A stretch of 7,021 nucleotides of DNA from an uncultured Bacillota bacterium (GTDB lineage Bacteria > Bacillota_I > Bacilli_A > RF39 > UBA660): NCBI GenBank assembly GCA_947383065.1, contig CANDCB010000045.1:1-7021 (forward strand). Reading direction: 5' to 3'. Within the stretch, counting starts at the first letter, position 1. The number at the start of each line of letters is the position of its first letter. The position numbers and the translations under genes are program-made. Below the pieces are notes generated by a model, which worked only from the letters and a program-made list of their open reading frames with translations, was not told where the DNA came from and made no database searches. Of the stretch, positions 1-6,265 are shown piece after piece.

Positions 1-402
1 ATATACTTAACAGGTTTACTATTGCTTTTTTGTGCAGGAATAAGTAGGACTTCTTTGGCAACTATATTATTTTCAAATATTAAAGTAACTTCAAAGATGA
101 TTAGTAGTTTAAAGACAATAGGGTTGATTCTTTTTATTATAGGATTTATGATATTTATTGTTGCTGTTATATTACTTTATAAAAATGATAAGATTCAAGA
201 AAATAAGGTTAATTTGATTATAGAAGGAAAAGCAGATGTTATTACTTTAATTGTTATGACTTATGTTCTTATGTTTATGATGGTTATATGTTTAGCTTAT
301 AATGAATTAATAGGAGCTTTGTTATTTGGAATATCAATAATAATTCAGAGTATTATAAATTCTACTTTAATAAAATATTTTACTAAGCATCGTATAAAGT
401 AA
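1..402 (+). CDS. Multi-pass membrane protein, C-terminal part (5' end outside window)
   Basis: The reading frame is open from the first base to the TAA at 400-402, giving 133 residues with no start that has a ribosome binding site; the TTG at 22 and the ATG at 97 lack Shine-Dalgarno sequences. The gene therefore almost certainly begins upstream. Visible are the end of a hydrophobic stretch (about residues 1-11), then strong hydrophobic segments near 39-60, 78-100 and 102-121, a polar loop at 61-77 (KNDKIQENK then EGKAD), and a basic tail ending TKHRIK, which suggests a cytoplasmic C-terminus. I do not recognise the family, and no catalytic or transport motif is visible. The next gene starts 24 bases later with its own ribosome binding site and no obvious promoter, so the two are probably co-transcribed. 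Coding status is well supported by length, codon use and context; function is unknown. Confidence 0.75.
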   Translation: MYLTGLLLLFCAGISRTSLATILFSNIKVTSKMISSLKTIGLILFIIGFMIFIVAVILLYKNDKIQENKVNLIIEGKADVITLIVMTYVLMFMMVICLAYNELIGALLFGISIIIQSIINSTLIKYFTKHRIK

Positions 403-413
403 GTTTCATTTAC

Positions 414-421
414 GAAGGTGG
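414..421 (+). promoter_or_regulatory. Ribosome binding site that fixes the start at 427
   Basis: GAAGGTGG at 414-421 lies 5 bases before ATG 427. An in-frame GTG at 418 sits inside this site, so it cannot be the start the site serves; ATG 427 is the supported start. Confidence 0.8.
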
Positions 422-426
422 TTAAT

Positions 427-777
427 ATGAAAAATGATGAAGAAAATATAATAGATAAGTTTTTAAATAGGTATGATATGATTAATAATTATAGTGGAAA
501 CTATCAAAAAATTTATAAAAAACCTAGTAAGATAAAAAGTATTATTGGTTTTATTTTTAGTTTAGCTTTGTTACTTATATTAATTAGATTTTTTGTTTTT
601 AAATTAATTTATTTTATGATGTTGATTCCTGTTATTTTGGTATTTATTTATTATGCAGTAAATCTTTTTACTAAAAAGGGGATTGGTATGCCAACTTTTG
701 TACAGTATAAAGAAGATTTAGAAGTTGAAAATAAAGCGACAACTAAAAATGAAGGTACTTATCGAGTAGATAGATAA
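427..777 (+). CDS. Small two-helix membrane protein, unknown function
   Basis: This 116-residue protein has a polar N-terminal region (1-36, with basic residues KKPSKIK just before the membrane), two closely spaced hydrophobic helices at about 38-56 and 59-81, and a charged C-terminal tail of about 35 residues (FTKKG through TYRVDR). A basic residue or two between the helices (R54, K59) suggests a tight hairpin with both ends in the cytoplasm. There is no signal peptide and no motif I recognise. The ATG at 427 is chosen because GAAGGTGG stands 5 bases before it. Translation ends with two TAA codons in tandem (775-780). It lies 24 bases after the upstream membrane gene and 32 bases before the S66 peptidase gene with no terminator in either gap, so an operon of the three is likely. 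A role linked to the membrane or envelope is only a guess from context. Confidence 0.75.
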   Translation: MKNDEENIIDKFLNRYDMINNYSGNYQKIYKKPSKIKSIIGFIFSLALLLILIRFFVFKLIYFMMLIPVILVFIYYAVNLFTKKGIGMPTFVQYKEDLEVENKATTKNEGTYRVDR

Positions 778-809
778 TAAAGTAAAATAAATTTTAAAAG
801 AGGTGAATT

Positions 810-1790
810 ATGTTAATTCCAAAATTTTTAAGTAATGGGGATATAATTGGAGTTACAGCATGTAGTTGTGGTGTTAAAGATAAACTTAATAAGTATGAAA
901 AAAGTATAGATAATATAAAAAAATATGGTTTTAATATAATTGAAACAAGTAATGTTAGAACAAGTGGTAAAGTGAGTGGGACGAAAGAAAATAGAGCTCA
1001 AGAATTAATTAATCTTTATTTAAATGATCAAGTTAAATTGGTTGCAGTTGCTAGTGGGGGAGATTTTTTATATGATATGTTATCTATTATTGATTATAAA
1101 GTTATAAGAGATAATATAAAGTGGATATGTGGAAGTAGTGATCCTACTAGTTTATTGTTTATTATTACGACGAATCTTGATATTGCAACTATTTATAGTC
1201 CTTGTAATATGTCAGGATTTGATAGATGGCCACTTCATCAATCTTATGTAAATTATTTTAAGATTCTTAAAGGTGAATTAGTTAAGCAAGAAAGATTTTT
1301 ATTTAAAGAGAATGGACCATTTACTGATAGTTTTGAAAGTGAGAATATTTGGATTAATTTAAATGGTTTTGTTGATGTAACAGGAGTTTTGATTGGTGGT
1401 TGTATTGAATGTTTAAAAGATGTTATTGGAACTTTTTATGATAAAACAGATCTTTTTCTTGAAAAGTATAAAAAAGATGGTTTTATTTGGTATTTTGATA
1501 TTTTTAGTATGACTAGTGAAGATTTATATAAAACATTACTTCAGTTTTCGTATGCAGGTTGGTTTAAATATACTAAGGTAATTTTAATAGGTAAAGTTTG
1601 TTTTCCTAAAACGTTTACTGATACATCATATGAGGAAGCTATCCAGATGGCTTTATCTGATATACCAATTATATATAATTTTGATGTTGGACATGTTAAA
1701 CCAAGTTTTACAATGATTAATGGGTTAAAATGTCATGTAATAAGTAATAATAAGGAAAATAGTTTAGAATATATAGATGTAAATAGTTAA
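810..1790 (+). CDS. S66-family serine peptidase (LD-carboxypeptidase / MccF-like)
   Basis: This is a 326-residue cytoplasmic protein without a signal peptide. S66 enzymes either trim the terminal D-Ala from murein tetrapeptides during cell-wall recycling (LdcA) or cleave toxic peptide-nucleotides (MccF, microcin C self-immunity). N-domain marks are the opening GDIIGVTACSCG, SGGDFLYDML (83-91) and the nucleophile elbow ICGSSDPTSLL, with Ser110 as the expected nucleophile. C-domain marks are TGVLIGGCIECL (191-202), the segment ending WYFD (Asp230), AGWF (249-252) and DVGHVKP (292-298), with His295 as the catalytic histidine. Spacing from Ser110 puts the acidic triad member at Asp230, where I expect Glu in the family; Glu200 is the alternative. 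The start at ATG 810 has GAGGTG four bases upstream. No promoter is seen in the 32-base gap before it, and a probable terminator follows. Family assignment is strong; LdcA versus MccF role is undecided, and the length (between LdcA at about 305 and MccF at about 345) does not settle it. Confidence 0.88.
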   Translation: MLIPKFLSNGDIIGVTACSCGVKDKLNKYEKSIDNIKKYGFNIIETSNVRTSGKVSGTKENRAQELINLYLNDQVKLVAVASGGDFLYDMLSIIDYKVIRDNIKWICGSSDPTSLLFIITTNLDIATIYSPCNMSGFDRWPLHQSYVNYFKILKGELVKQERFLFKENGPFTDSFESENIWINLNGFVDVTGVLIGGCIECLKDVIGTFYDKTDLFLEKYKKDGFIWYFDIFSMTSEDLYKTLLQFSYAGWFKYTKVILIGKVCFPKTFTDTSYEEAIQMALSDIPIIYNFDVGHVKPSFTMINGLKCHVISNNKENSLEYIDVNS

Positions 1791-1799
1791 TATAATTAT

Positions 1800-1836
1800 A
1801 GAGATTATTAAAAAAAATTAAGACAATCTCTTTTTT
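1800..1836 (+). terminator. Probable intrinsic terminator after the S66 gene
   Basis: AGAGATT (1800-1806) pairs with AATCTCT (1825-1831) to form a 7-bp stem with an 18-base A-rich loop, followed directly by a run of six T (1831-1836). The stem is short and the loop large, so read-through into the downstream operon is likely. Confidence 0.6.
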
Positions 1837-1837
1837 C

Positions 1838-1866
1838 TTGCATAAATTTTAAGGAGGGTTTATAAT
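1838..1866 (+). promoter_or_regulatory. Sigma-A promoter of the marR-ABC operon
   Basis: A perfect -10 box TATAAT (1861-1866) is preceded by a 17-base spacer and a weak -35, TTGCAT (1838-1843, 3 of 6 matches to TTGACA). Transcription would begin near 1873, giving a 5' leader of about 32 bases. The -35 sits two bases after the T-run of the upstream terminator, marking a compact transcription boundary. Confidence 0.7.
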
Positions 1867-1873
1867 TGGTAAA

Positions 1874-1887
1874 GTTCGGTAACGAAC
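1874..1887 (+). promoter_or_regulatory. Inverted repeat, candidate MarR operator
   Basis: GTTCG-GTAA-CGAAC is a perfect 5-bp-arm inverted repeat that starts one or two bases after the predicted transcription start and ends 17 bases before the marR GTG. MarR proteins are dimers that usually bind such palindromes in their own promoters, blocking transcription until a ligand releases them, so autorepression of the whole operon is the likely role. As RNA it could also form a small hairpin just ahead of the ribosome binding site. The assignment is inferred from position and symmetry only. Confidence 0.5.
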
Positions 1888-1890
1888 CAA

Positions 1891-1898
1891 AAGAGGTG
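1891..1898 (+). promoter_or_regulatory. Ribosome binding site that supports the GTG start at 1905
   Basis: AAGAGGTG ends 6 bases before GTG 1905. The first in-frame ATG (1923) has no comparable site, and a TAG immediately precedes the GTG, so GTG 1905 is the supported start. Confidence 0.75.
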
Positions 1899-1904
1899 AG
1901 TTAG

Positions 1905-2336
1905 GTGCATGATAAATCTTTAATGTTGGAATTAAAAGAAGTAAATATGAAGCTTTTTAAAGCTGTTGCGGGACGTTATAAAAAATTAGGGTTAGATATT
2001 ACACCAGTTCATAGTCGTATTATTATGTTTTTATATGATAGTGATAAAGAAGTATGTCAAAAAGATATTGAAAAGTATGTATCTTGTAATAAATCAACTA
2101 TATCAGCAATTTTAAATACAATGGAAAGGAATAATCTTATTAAAAGAATTGATTCACAGAAAGATTCTCGATGTAAAGTAATAATTTTAACTGATCTTTC
2201 TTTAAGTATTGCTAAGTGTTTACGTAATGATATGAAAAGTATTAATGAGGTTTTAAAAGATAATATAAATGTTAAAGAATATGATTTATTTTGTCAAACT
2301 CTTAATAAAATTAAAAATAATATTGAAAGGATTTAA
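1905..2336 (+). CDS. MarR-family transcriptional regulator
   Basis: At 143 residues the protein has the usual MarR length and layout: an N-terminal dimerisation helix (about 5-28), a winged helix-turn-helix, and C-terminal dimerisation helices (about 98-142). The DNA-binding core runs from LGLDITPVHSRIIMFLY through CQKDIEKYVSCNKSTISAIL, with the recognition helix around 63-77, the sequence LIKR (78-81), and the wing DSRCKVIILTD (87-97), which matches the family pattern DxRxxxxxLT. Four cysteines are present (51, 61, 90, 130); Cys61 and Cys90 sit in or near the DNA-binding elements, so redox sensing is possible but unproven. It is the first gene of an operon with two ABC half-transporters; the next ATG follows its stop after two bases. 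Such regulators normally repress their own operon and are released by the exported drug or peptide. A candidate operator lies just upstream. Family assignment is secure; the ligand is unknown. Confidence 0.92.
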   Translation: MHDKSLMLELKEVNMKLFKAVAGRYKKLGLDITPVHSRIIMFLYDSDKEVCQKDIEKYVSCNKSTISAILNTMERNNLIKRIDSQKDSRCKVIILTDLSLSIAKCLRNDMKSINEVLKDNINVKEYDLFCQTLNKIKNNIERI

Positions 2337-2338
2337 AT

Positions 2339-4099
2339 ATGGGAAAGTTATTTAAAAAATTAACAAAAAAAGATTTTATTTATACTTTAGTTTGTATAAC
2401 TTTAATAGTATTTCAAGTATGGCTTGAATTAAAGATGCCAGATTATATGAGTGCTATTACAACTCTTGTGCAAACAGAAGGAAGTTCAATTAATGAGATA
2501 ATTGAGCAAGGTTTTTATATGTTAGCTTGTGCATTTGGAAGTCTTATATCTGCTATAATTGTTGGATATTTTGCTGCTAAGGTTGCTTCACATTTTTCAA
2601 TGACTTTAAGAGGTTTGATTTTTGAGAAAGTGCAAAAATTTGGGACTGAAGAAATTAAAAAATTTTCAACTAGTAGTTTAATTACACGTACAACAAATGA
2701 TGTAACACAAGTTGAAATGTTAATAGGAATGGGGCTTCAAGCATTTATTAAAGCACCGATAATGGCTATTTGGGCAGTTACAAAGATTCTTAATAAGAGT
2801 GTAGAATGGAGTATGTTAACGTTAGGTTGTGTGGTAATTCTTTTACTTACGGTAGGAATTTTAATGGTTATTGTTTTACCGCGTTTTGAACGTGTTCAAA
2901 AGCTTATAGATAAAATAAATGGTGTTACAATTGAAAATTTATCTGGTATTCGTGTTATAAGAGCGTTTAATGCTGAAGAATTTCAAAATGAGAGATTTGA
3001 AGATGTTAATAGTAATCTGACTAATATGCAGTTGTTTAATCAAAGGTGCTTTGCTATTATGATGCCAATGATGAATATAGTTATGCATGGATTAACTTTA
3101 GGGATATATTTTATAGGAGCATATTTGATAAATGCAGCGGGAATGGTAGATAAAATTAATTTATTTAGTAATATGGTCGTATTTACTAGTTATGGTATGC
3201 AAGTTATTATGTCTTTCTTGTTATTGGCTATGATTTTTATGATGTGGCCACGTGCTCAGATATCTGCTAAGCGTATTAATGAGGTTCTTGATGAAAGAAT
3301 ATCGATAATAGAGGGAACTTTTGATGAATTTACAAAAGAAACAGGAACAGTTGAGTTTAAAAATGTTAGTTTTAAATATCCTGATGCTGATGAATATTTA
3401 TTAAAAAATATTTCGTTTAAGGTAAATAAAGGTGAAACAATTGCTTTTATAGGTTCAACAGTGGCTGGGAAGTCATCTTTAATTAATCTTGTTCCACGCT
3501 TTTATGATGCTACGGATGGCGAAGTTTTAGTTGATGGTGTTAATGTTAAAGATTATAAGAGTTCAGCTTTATATAATAAAATTGGGTATGTACCTCAAAA
3601 GGCGGTAATGTTTACGGGAACAGTTTCTGAAAATGTTTCATATGGTAATAATGGACGTGGAAAGATAACGCAAGATATGGTTAAAGAAGCTATAAAGATT
3701 GCTCAAGGAAAAGATTTTGTTGAGCAAATGGATGATGATTATAATGCACATATTGCTCGTGGTGGTACAAATGTTTCTGGTGGACAAAAACAAAGACTAG
3801 CAATCGCAAGAGCAATAGCGAGAGACCCTGAAATATATATATTTGATGATTCTTTTTCGGCACTTGATTATAAAACTGATTCAGTATTGCGTAAAGAATT
3901 AAAGAAGCATACGAAAGATGCTACATGTATGATAGTTGCACAAAGAATTGGTACAATTATTAATGCTTCAAAGATTGTTGTTTTAGATAAAGGGGAATGT
4001 GTGGGTATTGGAACTCATAAAGAATTATTAAAAAATTGTGAAGTCTATAAAGAAATAGCTTTATCACAGTTATCAAAGGAGGAATTAGATAATGCCTAG
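2339..4099 (+). CDS. ABC exporter half-transporter A (degenerate-site subunit, YfiB/LmrC/TM287-like)
   Basis: This 586-residue protein is a type IV (B-family) ABC exporter half: six membrane helices (about 13-30, 57-80, 135-152, 158-180, 238-264, 275-302) followed by an ATPase domain from about residue 335. The conserved segment KFSTSSLITRTTNDV (108-122) is typical of this subunit class. ATPase motifs are the A-loop Tyr347, Walker A GSTVAGKSS (372-380), Q-loop Gln420, signature VSGGQ (479-483), Walker B IYIFDD (499-504), D-loop SALD (507-510) and switch AQR (534-536). Three positions are degenerate: Val375 where Walker A has Gly, Asp504 in place of the catalytic Glu, and Gln535 in place of the H-loop His. 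The last two are usual for this half of heterodimeric exporters; Val375 is not. AAAGGA stands 7 bases before ATG 2339. It overlaps the next ABC gene by 8 bases and must pair with it to work at the cytoplasmic membrane. Substrate unknown; drugs, lipids or peptides are possible. Confidence 0.93.
   Translation: MGKLFKKLTKKDFIYTLVCITLIVFQVWLELKMPDYMSAITTLVQTEGSSINEIIEQGFYMLACAFGSLISAIIVGYFAAKVASHFSMTLRGLIFEKVQKFGTEEIKKFSTSSLITRTTNDVTQVEMLIGMGLQAFIKAPIMAIWAVTKILNKSVEWSMLTLGCVVILLLTVGILMVIVLPRFERVQKLIDKINGVTIENLSGIRVIRAFNAEEFQNERFEDVNSNLTNMQLFNQRCFAIMMPMMNIVMHGLTLGIYFIGAYLINAAGMVDKINLFSNMVVFTSYGMQVIMSFLLLAMIFMMWPRAQISAKRINEVLDERISIIEGTFDEFTKETGTVEFKNVSFKYPDADEYLLKNISFKVNKGETIAFIGSTVAGKSSLINLVPRFYDATDGEVLVDGVNVKDYKSSALYNKIGYVPQKAVMFTGTVSENVSYGNNGRGKITQDMVKEAIKIAQGKDFVEQMDDDYNAHIARGGTNVSGGQKQRLAIARAIARDPEIYIFDDSFSALDYKTDSVLRKELKKHTKDATCMIVAQRIGTIINASKIVVLDKGECVGIGTHKELLKNCEVYKEIALSQLSKEELDNA
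4075..4082 (+). promoter_or_regulatory. Ribosome binding site of half-transporter B, inside gene A
   Basis: AAAGGAGG lies within the last codons of the upstream gene, 9 bases before ATG 4092. Together with the 8-base overlap ATGCCTAG (4092-4099) it indicates translational coupling, which would keep the two subunits near 1:1. Confidence 0.8.
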
Positions 4100-6260
4100 A
4101 CCAGGTGGACCTCGTGGTAGAGTACCTGAAAAGTCAAAAGATTTTTTTGGTTCTATCAAAAGATTATTAAATAATTTGAAACCATGGAGAATAATTATGT
4201 TGGTAGCTATTATTTTAGCTATGGTTAGTGCAATTTTAGCTTTAATAGCTCCAAATAAGTTATCTGATTTTACAGATTTAATAACAGATGGTTTAAAACC
4301 TAAAACAGAGAATTTGGAAATTATATCAAAATCTATAATGGATAATTTTAGTCCTAAGAATATCAATAATAAAATACCATTAATTCTTGCTTCTGAAGAT
4401 ATTAGTAATGAAGATAAGTTAATGTTACAAAATACTTTAAATTCTTTAACAGATATTAAAGAAGAAGAAGGATTTAAATTAATTTTTAATTTGCCAGATA
4501 GTATTTTAAATGTTTTAATGGAAGATATTATAGTTTCAGATGTAAATATAAATAAAGAAGATCAAATTGCTTTTATAAGATTGTTAATGCAAATGGGTGA
4601 TGAATTATCAACAGAAAAAGCTTTAGAGATAATTGATGAATTTCCAGAAGGAATTTATGAACTCGTAAAACCTACTATTAATATGGATAAAATAAATAGT
4701 ATGGCTTTATTATTAGCTTCTATATATATTATTAGTGCAATTTTTGGTTATATTCAAAATTTTTCGATGACTACTGTATCTAATAATTTTGCTAAGAATT
4801 TACGTTCTAATATTAGCAAAAAGATTAATAGGTTACCTTTAAAATATTTTGATTCACATGAAAATGGTGATGTTTTATCAAGAGTAACTAATGATGTTGA
4901 TACTATAGCAATGAATTTAAATCAAAGTATATCATCTTTAGTTAGTAGTATAACTCTCTTTTTAGGCTCAATATTTATGATGTTTATAACTAATTGGGTA
5001 ATGGCTATAACAGCAATTGTTTCTAGTTTATTGGGATTTGGTTTAATGTTTTTAATTTTAGGGAAGTCGCAAAAATATTTTACGAAACGTCAAATAGAGT
5101 TGGGGGCATTAAATGGTTATATTGAAGAAATGTATGCAGGTCATAATGTCGTAAAAGTATATAATGGTACTGGTAAAGCATTAGAGGAGTTTTCTTTATT
5201 AAATAAAAAGTTATATGATAGTAATCGCAAAAGTCAATTTCTATCAGGTTTAATGCAACCAATAATGGGGTTTATAGGTAATTTTGGTTATGTGGCGGTT
5301 TGTATTGTTGGAGCTCTTTTAGTTATGAATAATCATATAACATTTGGAGTTATCGTAGCTTTTATGATTTATGTTAGATTGTTTACTAATCCGCTTTCCC
5401 AAATAGCTCAAGCAATGACTAGTTTACAGTCAACAGCTGCAGCTTCAGAAAGAGTATTTGAATTTTTAGATGAAAAAGAAATGTCTTTACAAAATGATGT
5501 TCGTAAAAGTTTAAGTAAATCAAAAGTTAAAGGTAATATTGAATTTAAGAATGTTAAATTTAGTTATGATGTTGGTCATCCGATAATTAAAAATTTTAAT
5601 GCTAAAGCAACTTCTGGTGAAAAAATTGCAATAGTTGGGCCAACAGGAGCAGGAAAGACTACAATGGTTAATCTTTTAATGAAGTTTTATGAGATTAATG
5701 ATGGAGATATTTTAATCGATGGAGTTTCAACTAAGGAACTTTCACGTGAAAATATTCATGATTTATTTATAATGGTTCTTCAAGATACATGGTTATTTAA
5801 TGGAACAATTCGTGATAATATAAAGTTTAATAAAAAAAATGTTTCTGATAATGAAATTTGGCAAGCATTACGAACAGTTGGAGTAGATCATTTTGTGAGG
5901 ACATTACCTGGAGGATTGGATTCTTTAGTTGGTGATAGTGATTCAATTAGTCAAGGTCAAAAGCAGCTTTTGACAATTGCTCGTGGTATGATTGAGGATG
6001 CACCTTTCTTAATCTTAGATGAGGCAACTAGTAATGTAGATACTAGAACTGAGGAACTGGTTCAAAAAGCGATGGATAAATTAACTGAAGGTAGAACATC
6101 TTTTATAATTGCTCATCGTTTATCAACTATTAAAAATGCTGATTTAATACTTGTAATGGACCAAGGAAATATTATTGAACAAGGAAATCATGAAGAACTA
6201 ATGAAACAAAATGGTTTTTATGCCTCTTTATATAATAGCCAATTTGAGAAGTTAAATTAA
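4092..6260 (+). CDS. ABC exporter half-transporter B (catalytic subunit, YfiC/LmrD/TM288-like) with large external insertion
   Basis: This 722-residue protein is over 100 residues longer than a typical exporter half. It begins with a Pro/Gly/Arg-rich tail (MPRPGGPRGRVPEK), then TM1 (about 33-53). A polar, mostly helix-like insertion follows (about 57-203), which should face outside because it lies between TM1 and TM2. The remaining helices are near 204-223, 283-300, 302-323, 392-412 and 414-432. The segment YFDSHENGDVLSRVTNDVDT (252-271) is typical of exporter membrane domains. The ATPase domain (from about 480) has A-loop Tyr492, Walker A GPTGAGKTT (516-524), Q-loop Gln564 in VLQDTWLF, signature SISQGQ (618-623, Gln for the usual first Gly), Walker B FLILDE (639-644) with catalytic Glu644, D-loop SNVD (647-650) and H-loop His675. 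Its intact Walker motifs pair with the SGGQ of half A to form the working ATP site. The start at 4092 is set by AAAGGAGG and the 8-base overlap. A terminator follows the gene. Confidence 0.93.
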   Translation: MPRPGGPRGRVPEKSKDFFGSIKRLLNNLKPWRIIMLVAIILAMVSAILALIAPNKLSDFTDLITDGLKPKTENLEIISKSIMDNFSPKNINNKIPLILASEDISNEDKLMLQNTLNSLTDIKEEEGFKLIFNLPDSILNVLMEDIIVSDVNINKEDQIAFIRLLMQMGDELSTEKALEIIDEFPEGIYELVKPTINMDKINSMALLLASIYIISAIFGYIQNFSMTTVSNNFAKNLRSNISKKINRLPLKYFDSHENGDVLSRVTNDVDTIAMNLNQSISSLVSSITLFLGSIFMMFITNWVMAITAIVSSLLGFGLMFLILGKSQKYFTKRQIELGALNGYIEEMYAGHNVVKVYNGTGKALEEFSLLNKKLYDSNRKSQFLSGLMQPIMGFIGNFGYVAVCIVGALLVMNNHITFGVIVAFMIYVRLFTNPLSQIAQAMTSLQSTAAASERVFEFLDEKEMSLQNDVRKSLSKSKVKGNIEFKNVKFSYDVGHPIIKNFNAKATSGEKIAIVGPTGAGKTTMVNLLMKFYEINDGDILIDGVSTKELSRENIHDLFIMVLQDTWLFNGTIRDNIKFNKKNVSDNEIWQALRTVGVDHFVRTLPGGLDSLVGDSDSISQGQKQLLTIARGMIEDAPFLILDEATSNVDTRTEELVQKAMDKLTEGRTSFIIAHRLSTIKNADLILVMDQGNIIEQGNHEELMKQNGFYASLYNSQFEKLN

Positions 6261-6265
6261 TTTAT

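Larger units (their letters stand above)
1866..1904 (+). other. Possible 12-codon leader ORF abutting the marR start
   Basis: A near-consensus AAGGAGGG (1851-1858) is followed, after 7 bases, by TTG at 1866, which opens a reading frame of 12 codons (MVKFGNEPKEVS if read as a start) ending with TAG at 1902-1904. The marR GTG start is the very next codon and in the same frame. The inverted repeat lies inside this ORF, and its last codons contain the marR ribosome binding site. However, the AAGGAGGG lies in the spacer of the predicted promoter, so it would be present only on transcripts that start further upstream or read through the terminator. It may be chance; I see no direct support for translation. 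Confidence 0.2.

Noticed and set aside
22..402. TTG at 22 as a true start of the first gene
   Set aside because: The frame stays open upstream to base 1 and no ribosome binding site precedes the TTG, so the gene is truncated by the window edge.
810..1790. Use of UGA as a tryptophan codon (Mollicutes code)
   Set aside because: All five Trp codons in the S66 gene are TGG, and the neighbouring genes read as full-length proteins under the standard code.
1791..1796. TATAAT just after the S66 stop codon as a promoter
   Set aside because: There is no -35 at a workable distance and no TGn extension, and a terminator stem begins 4 bases later. It is likely chance in AT-rich DNA.
3461..3463. Reading Val375 of Walker A as a sequencing error
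   Set aside because: It cannot be excluded, but the frame is intact on both sides and the subunit is degenerate at two other catalytic positions, so it was kept as a finding.
4085..4366. 93-residue minus-strand open frame opposite the start of half-transporter B
   Set aside because: It lies wholly opposite a strongly supported ABC gene and encodes no recognisable domain; it is a mirror of AT-rich coding sequence.
5080..5262. 60-residue minus-strand open frame within half-transporter B
   Set aside because: It is an antisense shadow of the membrane-domain coding region, with low-complexity Tyr/His/Leu content and no independent support.
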